Source: Bordetella parapertussis (GTDB lineage Bacteria; Pseudomonadota; Gammaproteobacteria; Burkholderiales; Burkholderiaceae_D). From it: a DNA stretch of 30,236 bases. Positions 7,917 through 15,982 of the stretch are shown one piece after another. The notes under the pieces were generated by a model. It was not told the DNA's origin, made no database searches, and was given only the letters and a program-made list of their open reading frames with translations. Within the stretch, counting starts at the first letter, position 1. Every line of letters begins with the position of its first letter. The position numbers and the translations under genes were made by a program. The stretch is taken from assembly GCA_945883145.1 (NCBI GenBank), contig CAMCXB010000025.1:1-30236 (forward strand), given 5' to 3'.

Positions 7917-10001
7917 TTAAGCTCCTATCTTTTGCATTAAGCTTAACTGCGCATTTATTCCTCGTTCTGGATTACGCGGCTGTTTGCGATAATACTGACC
8001 ATCGGAACGTAATTCCCAAGCATTCAAATTATCTTTGAGATAAGGCAGTAAACCTTCTTGCATAATACGTTTCTTGAGAGTTTTATCCAGCACTGGGAAC
8101 ACCACTTCTATACGTCTAAAAAGATTTCTGTTCATCCAATCTGCACTCGATAAATAGAGTTGATTCTTTTCTCCATTTAAGAAATAGAATATACGACTAT
8201 GCTCTAAAAAACGACCTACTATTGAGAACACACGAATATTCTCTGAAAGTCCCACCACACCAGGACGCAAGGCACAAGCACCACGCACAATCAGATCAAT
8301 CTTGACACCCGCTTGTGAGGCTTCATATAAAGCTTCGATAACGGATTCATCCAACAAACCATTCATCTTCGCGATGATTCTTCCCGCTCCCCCTGTGCTC
8401 GCGATAGCAGTTTCATGTTTAATCGCTTTGACTATTTCTTTTTGCACATCAAATGGAGCGACCCATAAGTGATTAAGTTTTTTTGGCTTAGTTAAACTGG
8501 TTAAGTTAATAAAGATTTCATTCACTTCTTGCGCTAATTCTTGATTGGCAGTCAATAAACCAAAGTCGGTATAAAACTTGGTGGTGGTGGGGTGGTAATT
8601 ACCTGTACCTAGATGCGCATAAAAACGCAGTTGTTTACCTTCACGGCGTATTACTAAAGCCATTTTTGCGTGCGTCTTCAACCCTACGACGCCATATAAA
8701 ACTTGTGCGCCTACCTGCTCTAATCGATCGGCCCAATTAATGTTTGCTTCTTCATCAAAGCGCGCCATTAATTCCACAATGACGGTCACTTCTTTGCCAT
8801 TCCTAGCAGCAGCAATCAAGGCTTCCATTAAATCGGAATTCATTCCGGTACGATAAATCGTCTGCTTAATAGCAACCACCTGTGCATCATAGGCAGCTGC
8901 ATACATAAAATCGACTACGGGTTGAAATGATTCAAATGGGTGGTGTAATAAGATATCTTTTTTAGCGATGAGGTTGAAGATATTTTGCGACTGAATAGGC
9001 AAGGCGTTCTTTTGATTAAATGGTTCGAAGCGCAGCGCAGGCTTAGAAACATAGTCAATTAATTCATTTAAGCGAACCAGATTTACCGGCCCATCAACTG
9101 GATATAAGAAGTCAGGATCGATATTAAATTGAGATAATAATAATTGTGCGAGGTGCGCCGGACAATTTTGCGCCACTTCTAATCTGACACCAAATCCAAA
9201 CTGTCTAGTTTGTAATTCACCCTTTAAAGCCTGACGTAAATTTTTTACCTCTTCTTCATCTACCCATAAATCACTATCGCGTGTCACTCGAAATTGAGAA
9301 TACGATATCACTTCACGCCCCGGGAAAATATCTTCTATATGTGCGTGAATAATCGAGGACAGTAAACAGAAAACTATTTTTCCATCAGTATTCGTATCAG
9401 GTAGTCGTATGATGCGCGGTAAAACACGCGGTGCTTTCATTACAGCTATAGATGTGCTGCGACCAAATGCATCTTTACCCGCTAACTCCACAATGAAATT
9501 CAAACTTTTATTGACGATTTGCGGAAACGGATGGGACGGGTCTAATACTATGGGCGTGAGTAAGGGACGTACTTCGTTTTCAAAAAACTCCTTAACCCAA
9601 GCACGCTGTGCAGCACCGCGCTCATGATGGCGCAATAACTGCACACCCTCTTTTGCTAGGGCTGGCAAGATCAATTGATTTAAAACAGCATATTGACGTC
9701 GGACTAAGGCATGACATTCAGGACTCATACCTTCGAGATCTTTTTTAAAGCTAGTTTGTTTTGATCCTGTTTGATGACGGTTTCTTGCCATTAAACTGGC
9801 AATACGTACTTCAAAAAATTCATCGAGGTTGCTACTGACGATACACAGATAGCGTAGACGTTCTAATAAAGGAATGGAAGGATCTTCTGCCTGCGCCAGC
9901 ACGCGACGATTAAACGCAATTTGTGACAGTTCACGATTCAGAAAGCGCGTATCAGCCACGGGCTTGCCAAATTTTTTATCAGCTTGATTAGTCTGACTCA
10001 T
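7917..10001 (-). CDS. ppk: Polyphosphate kinase 1
   Basis: Reversibly polymerises the gamma-phosphate of ATP into polyphosphate. From the ATG at 10001 it has 694 residues, the normal Ppk1 length. The frame stays open to 10106, but the ATG at 10001 has AAGGA seven bases upstream. The longer start would put the Pho box and -10 inside the coding region, so it is rejected. Motifs include the N-terminal FLNRELSQIAFNRRVLAQA, IYRTGMNSDLMEAL, the arginine-containing RFDEEANINWA and the catalytic-histidine block LGTGNYHPTTTKFYTD. The C-terminal PLD-like half has SSADWMNRNLFRRIEVVFP. sixA follows directly. No ppx gene is adjacent, unlike in enterobacteria. Confidence 0.95.
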   Translation of the reverse strand: MSQTNQADKKFGKPVADTRFLNRELSQIAFNRRVLAQAEDPSIPLLERLRYLCIVSSNLDEFFEVRIASLMARNRHQTGSKQTSFKKDLEGMSPECHALVRRQYAVLNQLILPALAKEGVQLLRHHERGAAQRAWVKEFFENEVRPLLTPIVLDPSHPFPQIVNKSLNFIVELAGKDAFGRSTSIAVMKAPRVLPRIIRLPDTNTDGKIVFCLLSSIIHAHIEDIFPGREVISYSQFRVTRDSDLWVDEEEVKNLRQALKGELQTRQFGFGVRLEVAQNCPAHLAQLLLSQFNIDPDFLYPVDGPVNLVRLNELIDYVSKPALRFEPFNQKNALPIQSQNIFNLIAKKDILLHHPFESFQPVVDFMYAAAYDAQVVAIKQTIYRTGMNSDLMEALIAAARNGKEVTVIVELMARFDEEANINWADRLEQVGAQVLYGVVGLKTHAKMALVIRREGKQLRFYAHLGTGNYHPTTTKFYTDFGLLTANQELAQEVNEIFINLTSLTKPKKLNHLWVAPFDVQKEIVKAIKHETAIASTGGAGRIIAKMNGLLDESVIEALYEASQAGVKIDLIVRGACALRPGVVGLSENIRVFSIVGRFLEHSRIFYFLNGEKNQLYLSSADWMNRNLFRRIEVVFPVLDKTLKKRIMQEGLLPYLKDNLNAWELRSDGQYYRKQPRNPERGINAQLSLMQKIGA

Positions 10002-10038
10002 GCCACCATCCTTGAATGGATTGCTAATTTTTTTTCGG

Positions 10039-10072
10039 AGTGTAGGTTGTCTAAATGACAGTTTCATTACAG
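10039..10072 (-). promoter_or_regulatory. Pho box and -10 of ppk-sixA
   Basis: On the minus strand CTGTAAT-GAAA-CTGTCAT (10072 to 10055) matches the PhoB consensus at 6/7 and 7/7. Exactly 10 bp downstream is TACACT (10044 to 10039), a 4/6 match to the -10. The promoter lies 38 bp before the chosen ppk start and helps to fix it. Confidence 0.85.
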
Positions 10073-10088
10073 ACAATATTTTCTTAAT

Positions 10089-10139
10089 CTGACTAGTTCC
10101 TGACAATGTAATTGTCTTGAAACAATACGTCTATATATT
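10089..10139 (+). promoter_or_regulatory. Probable pstS promoter region, weak Pho-box-like units and a palindrome
   Basis: Three 11-bp-spaced units start at 10089, 10100 and 10111: CTGACTA, CTGACAA and ATTGTCT. They resemble PhoB half-sites, but no strong -10 lies 10 bp after the last one. The segment 10102-10116 is a perfect inverted repeat GACAAT-GTA-ATTGTC. TATATT at 10134 is the best -10 candidate. The assignment is tentative. Confidence 0.4.
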
Positions 10140-10176
10140 GCTCTCTGTTTCATTCGTTTAACGTTAAGGAGCTCCC

Positions 10177-11220
10177 ATGCTAACCAAGCGCATTATTTCT
10201 GGCGTTGCACTTGCCGCGTCATCTATTGTACTTTCTCTAACAGCCCATGCAGCCGACATAACTGGTGCTGGCGCTACTTTTCCTTACCCAATTTATTCTA
10301 AATGGGCTGAAGCTTACAATGCTGCGACCGGCATTGGCTTAAACTACCAGTCAATCGGTTCTGGCGGTGGCATTAGGCAAATCAAAGCTAAAACTGTAGA
10401 TTTCGGTGCTTCCGATATGCCTTTAAAGCCTGAAGAACTGGAAAAAGAAGGCTTGATGCAGTTCCCTGCAATTATCGGTGGCGTTGTTCCAGTCATGAAT
10501 CTCGACGGTATCGCTCCTGGTCAATTGAAATTGACAGCTGATGTTATTTCTGCAATACATTTAGGCAAAATCACTAAATGGAATGCTCCTGAAATCGCTG
10601 CTTTGAATCCTGGTGTGACTCTTCCTGCTTTAGCAATCACCGTTGTACATCGCGCTGATGGTTCAGGTACCACATTCTTATGGACTGATTATCTGTCCAA
10701 AGCAAATGCTGATTTTAAAGCAGCCGTTGGTTCAGGTACTGCTGTTAAATGGCCAACTGGTGTAGGCGGCAAAGGTAACGAAGGTGTGGCTGCAAACGTT
10801 CAGCGTATCAAAGGTGCTTTTGGCTATGTTGAATATGCGTATGCTAAGAAAAACAAAATCGTTCACGCGCAATTGAAAAACTTGGACGGTCAGTTTGTTC
10901 AACCTGACGACGATGCTTTCAAAGCTGCAGCAGCGAATGCTGATTGGAATGCTGCTCCTGGTATGTTCTTGGTGTTAACCAATCAACCAGGTAAAGCAAG
11001 CTGGCCTGCAACAGGTGCTTCTTTCATCATCATGCACAAATCTCAAGCTGATGGTTTGACTGGTCGCGCAGTATTGAAATTCTTTGACTGGTCATTCAAG
11101 AACGGTAGCGGCATGGCAACTGAACTTGATTATGTTCCTATGCCACCAGCAGTTGTTAAGCTGATTCAAGACAACTGGAAAGCACAGTTGAAAGATCCAA
11201 GCGGCAAAGCAATTTGGTAA
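10177..11220 (+). CDS. pstS: Phosphate ABC transporter substrate-binding protein PstS
   Basis: Periplasmic high-affinity Pi-binding protein that feeds PstCAB. The 347 residues start with a Sec signal peptide (about 1-25, ending LTAHAAD). The Pi-site segments are GAGATFPYPIYSKWAEAY, SIGSGGGIRQ, DFGASDMPL and HRADGSGTTFLW, in the expected order. The ATG has AAGGAG seven bases upstream. It stands alone on the plus strand, convergent with the pstCAB-phoU-phoBR operon, and is closed by its own strong terminator. A separate pstS unit allows the binding protein to be made in excess over the membrane complex. Codon and base use match the neighbours. Confidence 0.96.
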   Translation: MLTKRIISGVALAASSIVLSLTAHAADITGAGATFPYPIYSKWAEAYNAATGIGLNYQSIGSGGGIRQIKAKTVDFGASDMPLKPEELEKEGLMQFPAIIGGVVPVMNLDGIAPGQLKLTADVISAIHLGKITKWNAPEIAALNPGVTLPALAITVVHRADGSGTTFLWTDYLSKANADFKAAVGSGTAVKWPTGVGGKGNEGVAANVQRIKGAFGYVEYAYAKKNKIVHAQLKNLDGQFVQPDDDAFKAAAANADWNAAPGMFLVLTNQPGKASWPATGASFIIMHKSQADGLTGRAVLKFFDWSFKNGSGMATELDYVPMPPAVVKLIQDNWKAQLKDPSGKAIW

Positions 11221-11237
11221 TTCTTAAGTTTCAAATG

Positions 11238-11264
11238 AAAACGGACCTTCGGGTCCGTTTTTTT
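11238..11264 (+). terminator. Rho-independent terminator of pstS
   Basis: Perfect 7-bp stem ACGGACC/GGTCCGT (11241-11258) with a stable TTCG tetraloop, followed by seven T residues. It starts 18 bases after the pstS stop. Confidence 0.93.
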
Positions 11265-11285
11265 ATGGTTAGTTGATTTTAATTA

Positions 11286-11346
11286 GTGGGAACGATTAGC
11301 ACAGCGACATCGTTCATCAAAATTGTAGGGCGCAATGGATTGCGCC
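11286..11346 (+). repeat. REP-like repeats: degenerate GATTAGC type followed by a GGCGCAAT palindrome
   Basis: Positions 11286-11316 match the 31-bp unit of 3874-3904 at about 24 positions, with a GTGG foot and decayed arms. After ten bases comes GTAG (11325-11328) and the palindrome GGCGCAATGGATTGCGCC (11329-11346; 8-bp arms), followed by GAATG. The same order of the two types occurs, inverted, at 3745-3823. Together with the next copy and the terminator this fills most of the 306-bp gap between pstS and phoR. Confidence 0.65.
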
Positions 11347-11431
11347 GAATGCGATGTAGCTACAACAAAAAATTTTCGAATAAAGTGCCACATGTGATAT
11401 TTCATTTGCAAACATCACAGGAGATACTTCA

Positions 11432-11494
11432 ATGATGAGAGTCGCCTGTATTAACCGAGACTCCATACGGCGCAATACATTGCGCCCTACTTAG
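11432..11494 (+). other. Possible 20-codon ORF or gene remnant running into a REP-like repeat
   Basis: ATGATG at 11432 follows AGGAGA with good spacing and reads 20 codons (MMRVACINRDSIRRNTLRPT) to a TAG. The last third lies within the palindrome at 11469-11486. It may be a truncated leftover of a gene disrupted by the repeat, or chance. It has no recognisable similarity. Confidence 0.2.
11469..11490 (-). repeat. REP-like palindrome, GGCGCAAT type, opposite orientation
   Basis: GGCGCAATACATTGCGCC (11469-11486; 8-bp arms), with the GTAG foot read on the minus strand (11490-11487) and a CGTATG tail. It faces the copy at 11329, forming a BIME-like pair. It lies 36 bp downstream of phoR and might also act as the 3' end of that operon. 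Confidence 0.65.
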
Positions 11495-11526
11495 CAGTTG
11501 GAATGACTGAGGACGATCAGATTCGA

Positions 11527-12846
11527 CTACAGCGATGCAGGTATGAAGTTCTGATCGGTGACAACTAATTTAGGAGGGAATTGGACTATGAATGCACTAC
11601 CCTGTCCCACTTCGGAGTCTATGGTTAATTGCGCTTGATGACGTATCAATACATGCTTCACAATCGCTAAACCTAAACCTGTTCCTTGTGTCTCACGTGA
11701 ACGACCTTTATCAACACGATAAAAACGTTCAGTTAAACGAACGATATGTTCTGGTCGTATGCCGATTCCATTATCACGCACGATAAATCGTGGTCCATCG
11801 CTATGCGTTTCCCAGATGATGTCTATTTTTCCACCATCTGGTGTATAGCGCACTGCATTGGTTACGAGATTGGCAAAGGCACTATGCAATTCATCACTAC
11901 TACCCATGAGATCAGGACCAACAACGCTCAATGAAATCTGATGTCGACCACTAGAGAGGGCTACGCTATCACGCTGTATCTGTTGTAATAACATTTCGAC
12001 TTTAACTAACTCAGGACGCACAGGATGATCTATCGCTTCCAGTCTGGTTAAAGACAACATATCTTCCACCAAATTTTGCATGCGCTTACCTTGATCAGTC
12101 ATCAGATTTAAATGCTGAATTCTGGTTTCTAGATCTAAATCTGGCTGGGAGGCAGCAATCTCTAAAAAACCATTAATAACAGTTAGTGGTGTACGGAGTT
12201 CATGCGATGCATTGGCAATGAAGTCACGTCGAGTTTGATCTAATCGATCCGCATCTGTTACATCATGCGTGACTAGAATTTGTCTACTTTGTTCAAAGGG
12301 AATCAGATGAATGATGAGTTTGCGTTCACCCAAGGTCATGCTTAAGGGTTTTTCATATTTCCCTAAGATGATGTAGTCAATAAATTCAGGACTACGTATC
12401 AAGTTAGTGACACGCATGCCTTTGTCACGATCTAAATTTAAGCGTAAATGTTTTTCTGCAAGTGGATTGCACCACTCAAGAAACAATACATCATCCATGA
12501 TGACTACACCATCCGGCAATAAGCTCATGGCTTGTCTAAAACGCGACAACCATTCGGCTAAATCATTGCGGTTTTTTTGATCTTCACGACGCAATCTGTA
12601 GAGACGAGCAAAGATATCTGTCCAGGCACCAAAGCCATCGACTAATTTAATTTGATCGGGATTTTCCAGCCACAGCGAGAGCTGATAAAGATATTGAAGC
12701 TGAATTAAGGCCAAGCCCAGAACAGCAATGAAACCAATCACTAATGCTGCTGTTGAACCCCACCAATACCAACCCAAACCCATGGTAAAGGCAACTAACA
12801 GTAGTCTTAAGATGACCGGAATCCAGAATAAAGATCGTGGACTCAT
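11527..12846 (-). CDS. phoR: Phosphate-regulon sensor histidine kinase PhoR
   Basis: Membrane histidine kinase that phosphorylates PhoB when Pi is low and, under Pi excess, is held inactive via PstB and PhoU. The 439 residues contain two N-terminal transmembrane helices (about 8-27 and 32-54), a linker, a PAS domain (about 100-200) and a HisKA region with phospho-acceptor His215 in NASHELRTPLTV. The HATPase domain has NLVTNAVRYTPDGG, VRDNGIGI and GTGLGLAIVKHVL. There is almost no periplasmic loop, as in other PhoR proteins, which fits sensing through the Pst complex. It lies 15 bp after phoB and is the last gene of the operon. Confidence 0.94.
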   Translation of the reverse strand: MSPRSLFWIPVILRLLLVAFTMGLGWYWWGSTAALVIGFIAVLGLALIQLQYLYQLSLWLENPDQIKLVDGFGAWTDIFARLYRLRREDQKNRNDLAEWLSRFRQAMSLLPDGVVIMDDVLFLEWCNPLAEKHLRLNLDRDKGMRVTNLIRSPEFIDYIILGKYEKPLSMTLGERKLIIHLIPFEQSRQILVTHDVTDADRLDQTRRDFIANASHELRTPLTVINGFLEIAASQPDLDLETRIQHLNLMTDQGKRMQNLVEDMLSLTRLEAIDHPVRPELVKVEMLLQQIQRDSVALSSGRHQISLSVVGPDLMGSSDELHSAFANLVTNAVRYTPDGGKIDIIWETHSDGPRFIVRDNGIGIRPEHIVRLTERFYRVDKGRSRETQGTGLGLAIVKHVLIRHQAQLTIDSEVGQGSAFIVQFPPKLVVTDQNFIPASL

Positions 12847-12861
12847 GATTGAAAAATCGAC

Positions 12862-13545
12862 TTATTTCTCAGAAAGCATGTAGCCTACACTACGAATGGT
12901 CTTTATGAGGAATTCTGCTTCACCTAAGGCTTTACGCAAACGCAAAATATGCACGTCAACGGTACGCTCTTCCAGCACTACATGATCACCCCAGACTTTG
13001 TCCAGTAATTGACTGCGGGAAAATACGCGCTCGGGATGAGCGATCAGGAATTTTAAAAGTTTAAATTCAGCATGACCTATCTCGACTTGACTGCCTTGCA
13101 CAAAGACACGGCAGCTAACTGGATCAAGCTCTAAAGGACCAGCAGTCATTGCCATTTCAGCATGTTCTGGCATTTTGCGTCGAATGACAGCTTTGATACG
13201 AGCAGTCAGCTCGCGTGGTGAGAATGGCTTGGTGATGTAATCATCAGCGCCTTGATCTAAACCGGCGACCTTGTCTTCTTCCATGCCTTTAGCGGTCAGC
13301 ATGATGACGGGCAAACTACTGAAGTTACGATCAGAACGTATGCGCGCAAGAAGTTTGAGGCCTGATTGATCAGGCAACATCCAATCCAACAAAATTAATT
13401 GCGGACGATTGTGCTGTAAGTGCTCCCAAGCATCGGCAGTGGTATGAACTACATCAGCGTCCCAACCAGCTGATTTTAAGGTGAAACGAACTAGCTCTAC
13501 AATTGCTAGTTCGTCTTCAACAATTAAAATTTTTGGTACTGACAC
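12862..13545 (-). CDS. phoB: Phosphate-regulon response regulator PhoB
   Basis: OmpR-family transcription factor that binds Pho boxes; several sites in this window are predicted targets. The 227 residues comprise a receiver domain with acidic residues E10/D11, phospho-acceptor Asp54 in ILLDWMLPD, Thr in MLTAKG and Lys in ITKPFS. A C-terminal winged helix holds EFKLLKFLIAHPERVFSR and the recognition helix region RTVDVHILRLRKAL. The start is GTG at 13545 with no strong ribosome-binding site, so translation probably depends on coupling to phoU, 16 bp upstream. Confidence 0.95.
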   Translation of the reverse strand: MSVPKILIVEDELAIVELVRFTLKSAGWDADVVHTTADAWEHLQHNRPQLILLDWMLPDQSGLKLLARIRSDRNFSSLPVIMLTAKGMEEDKVAGLDQGADDYITKPFSPRELTARIKAVIRRKMPEHAEMAMTAGPLELDPVSCRVFVQGSQVEIGHAEFKLLKFLIAHPERVFSRSQLLDKVWGDHVVLEERTVDVHILRLRKALGEAEFLIKTIRSVGYMLSEK

Positions 13546-13561
13546 GCTAGAGAATCAACAA

Positions 13562-14266
13562 TCAGGAAAGTTCAGATTGTTTGTTAACTGCATAGTCGGT
13601 ATGACGTATATCTTTACCTTCAACGATGTACACCACATATTCAGCTATGTTTTTTGCATGATCGCCAATACGCTCTATCGCTTTCGCTACCCATAAGGTG
13701 TCGAGCGAAGCAGAAATAGTACGGGGGTCTTCCATCATGAAGGTGATGACATTACGCATGACGGAACGGAACTCCGAATCAATCATTTCATCACGAACAA
13801 TTAAGCGTGTCGCTTGTTTTTCATCTAAGCGCGCAAAAGCATCGAGTGCACCATGCAACATTTCACCTGCAGTCACAGCCATCACTCTTACGATTTCTTC
13901 ATGCGCAATCGGTGTCAATCCACGCTGATGCATGGCACGTGCGGCACGAGCAATTTTGGTCGCTTCATCACCAACACGCTCTAAGTCAGTAATGGCTTTA
14001 ATGGTCGCCATCACAGTGCGTAAATCATTCGCTGCAGGCTGACGTTTGACAATCAAATGACTACAATGATCATCTAAATCCACTTCCATTTGATTGACTT
14101 CGAGATCAGCTGCAATAATGCGATCTGCCTCTTGCAAATTCAGTGTGCGAAAACAAACTATCGCATCTTGAAACTGTTTTTCAACGATACCACCCATGAG
14201 TAATACCTTGGAGCGTATGGCTTCCAAATCTAACTCATATTGTTTTGATGAATGTCCTGATGGCAT
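13562..14266 (-). CDS. phoU: Phosphate signalling protein PhoU
   Basis: Cytosolic negative regulator that links PstB to PhoR. The 234 residues form two three-helix PhoU repeats with the usual metal-site motifs: DLERVGDEATKIA in the first half and AIERIGDHAKNIAEYV in the second. The ATG at 14266 is preceded by GGAGAG. It lies between pstB (31-bp gap) and phoB. Confidence 0.95.
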   Translation of the reverse strand: MPSGHSSKQYELDLEAIRSKVLLMGGIVEKQFQDAIVCFRTLNLQEADRIIAADLEVNQMEVDLDDHCSHLIVKRQPAANDLRTVMATIKAITDLERVGDEATKIARAARAMHQRGLTPIAHEEIVRVMAVTAGEMLHGALDAFARLDEKQATRLIVRDEMIDSEFRSVMRNVITFMMEDPRTISASLDTLWVAKAIERIGDHAKNIAEYVVYIVEGKDIRHTDYAVNKQSELS

Positions 14267-14297
14267 TTTGCTCTCCGATCAATAATATTTTCAGCAA

Positions 14298-15113
14298 TTA
14301 ACCAAAGCGACCCGTAATGTAATCTTGAGTCTCTTTTTTTACTGGGTTAATAAATATGCTATCTGTCTCACCAAATTCCACTAACTCACCTAGATACATA
14401 TAAGCAGTAAAGTCTGAACAACGCGCCGCTTGCTGCATATTATGTGTAACGATGGTAATAGTGTAGTCTTCTTTTAACTCACTAATCAGTTCTTCGATTT
14501 TAACAGTGGATATTGGATCCAGTGCTGAAGTCGGTTCATCCAGCAATAATACATCCGGCTTCACTGCAACAGCACGAGCAATGCACAAACGCTGTTGCTG
14601 ACCACCTGAAAGAGATAAGCCGCTTTTATTCAGTTTATCTTTTACTTCATTCCACAGCGCTGCTTTATTTATAGCCCATTCTACACGCTCATCCATTTCA
14701 CCTTTAGAAAGGTTTTCATAGAGGTTTACGCCAAACGCAATATTTTCATAAATCGACATGGGAAATGGCGTTGGCTTTTGAAACACCATACCGATTTTCG
14801 CGCGTAAGATATTTACATCCACATTGGAATCAAGAATATTACGTCCGCCGTAGCGAATATCACCTACTGCACGTTGACCAGGGTAGAGGTCATACATACG
14901 ATTTAAGGTACGCAACAAAGTCGATTTACCGCAGCCAGATGGGCCAATGAAAGCGGTCACTTTCTTTTCATAGATGTCGAGATTAATATCTTTTAATCCC
15001 TGAAATGATCCATAAAAAAAGTTGAGTCCCGCTACCTGTATGGTTACCGGTAGATTTTCTACGGTTAGACTTGCCTGAGATTGTTCAGTCATCATCACTG
15101 TGTTCCCATTCAT
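14298..15113 (-). CDS. pstB: Phosphate ABC transporter ATPase PstB
   Basis: ATP-hydrolysing subunit of the Pi importer. The 271 residues show Walker A GPSGCGKST (57-65), a Q-loop in MVFQKPTPFPMSIYENI, the signature LSGGQQQR, Walker B VLLLDEPTSALDP and the switch His in TIVTHN. Ten to fifteen N-terminal residues precede the conserved core; an internal ATG (MMTEQ) is an alternative start. The gap from pstA is two bases. Confidence 0.96.
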   Translation of the reverse strand: MNGNTVMMTEQSQASLTVENLPVTIQVAGLNFFYGSFQGLKDINLDIYEKKVTAFIGPSGCGKSTLLRTLNRMYDLYPGQRAVGDIRYGGRNILDSNVDVNILRAKIGMVFQKPTPFPMSIYENIAFGVNLYENLSKGEMDERVEWAINKAALWNEVKDKLNKSGLSLSGGQQQRLCIARAVAVKPDVLLLDEPTSALDPISTVKIEELISELKEDYTITIVTHNMQQAARCSDFTAYMYLGELVEFGETDSIFINPVKKETQDYITGRFG

Positions 15114-15115
15114 TT

Positions 15116-15982
15116 TTAATTTTTAGTGGTTTTTACCAGAATGCGGGACAGAATATTTAATCCCAACACACTAAAGGTTATTATTAAAGCGCCGCCCCAT
15201 GCTAATTCACGCCAGTTATCATAAGGACTCATCGCAAACTGGAAAATCACAACCGGTAAATTCGCCATCGGTGCATTCATGTCACTGCTGTAGAACTGGT
15301 TATTCAAGGCAGTGAATAATAAAGGTGCTGTCTCACCTGAGATACGCGCTACAGCGAGTAATACACCGGTTAATACACCCGCTTTGACAGCGCGTAGTCT
15401 GACCATAGTCGCTACCTTCCAACGCGGTGCTCCCAGCGCAAATGCCGCTTCCCGCAAACTACTCGGTACCAAACCCAGCATATTGTCAGTGGTACGCACA
15501 ACTACAGGCACTGCAATTAAAGCAATCGCGATACTGCCTGCCCAACCAGAAAAATGTCTAACTTGTGCGACATATAATGCGTACACAAACAAGCCAAGCA
15601 CAATTGAAGGAGCTGACAACATCACATCGGTTACAAAGCGCGTGCCTTGCGCGAAACGACTTTCTTCTCCATATTCAGCCAGATAAACGCCTGCAAAAAT
15701 ACCGATGGGTGTGCTTATCAATATTGCTACTCCCACCATTAATAAACTACCAACGATAGGATTGAGTAAACCACCACCTTCACTACCTGGTGCCGGCGTA
15801 GTATGCGTAAAGATAGCCAGATCAATCGCGCCTAAGCCATTGATGATCAATATTGTCAGAATCCAAAGTAGGAAAAATATACCGGTTGCCATGGCACAAA
15901 CGGACAAACTAATACCTACCCTATGCTGCCAAAGACGGCGCGTATAAATAGCGTTATTAGAAATTTCTAGATTTTGACTCAT
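15116..15982 (-). CDS. pstA: Phosphate ABC transporter permease PstA
   Basis: Inner-membrane permease partner of PstC. The 288 residues have six predicted membrane helices and the EAA-like loop SLREAAFALGAPRWKVATMV, which contacts PstB. The first helix follows a short cytosolic N-terminus (WQHRVGISLSVCAM). Its ATG overlaps the pstC stop by one base (TAATG), indicating coupled translation. Confidence 0.95.
   Translation of the reverse strand: MSQNLEISNNAIYTRRLWQHRVGISLSVCAMATGIFFLLWILTILIINGLGAIDLAIFTHTTPAPGSEGGGLLNPIVGSLLMVGVAILISTPIGIFAGVYLAEYGEESRFAQGTRFVTDVMLSAPSIVLGLFVYALYVAQVRHFSGWAGSIAIALIAVPVVVRTTDNMLGLVPSSLREAAFALGAPRWKVATMVRLRAVKAGVLTGVLLAVARISGETAPLLFTALNNQFYSSDMNAPMANLPVVIFQFAMSPYDNWRELAWGGALIITFSVLGLNILSRILVKTTKN

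Noticed and set aside
10002..10106. N-terminal extension of ppk
   Set aside because: It would cover the Pho box and -10, has no family similarity, and a good ribosome-binding site fits the ATG at 10001.
10117..10139. TTGAAA/TATATT as a sigma-70 promoter for pstS
   Set aside because: The spacer is only 11 bp, too short for a -35/-10 pair.
15312..15686. Long plus-strand frame inside pstA (124 codons)
   Set aside because: It lies entirely antisense to a well-conserved permease gene and its product has no recognisable features.
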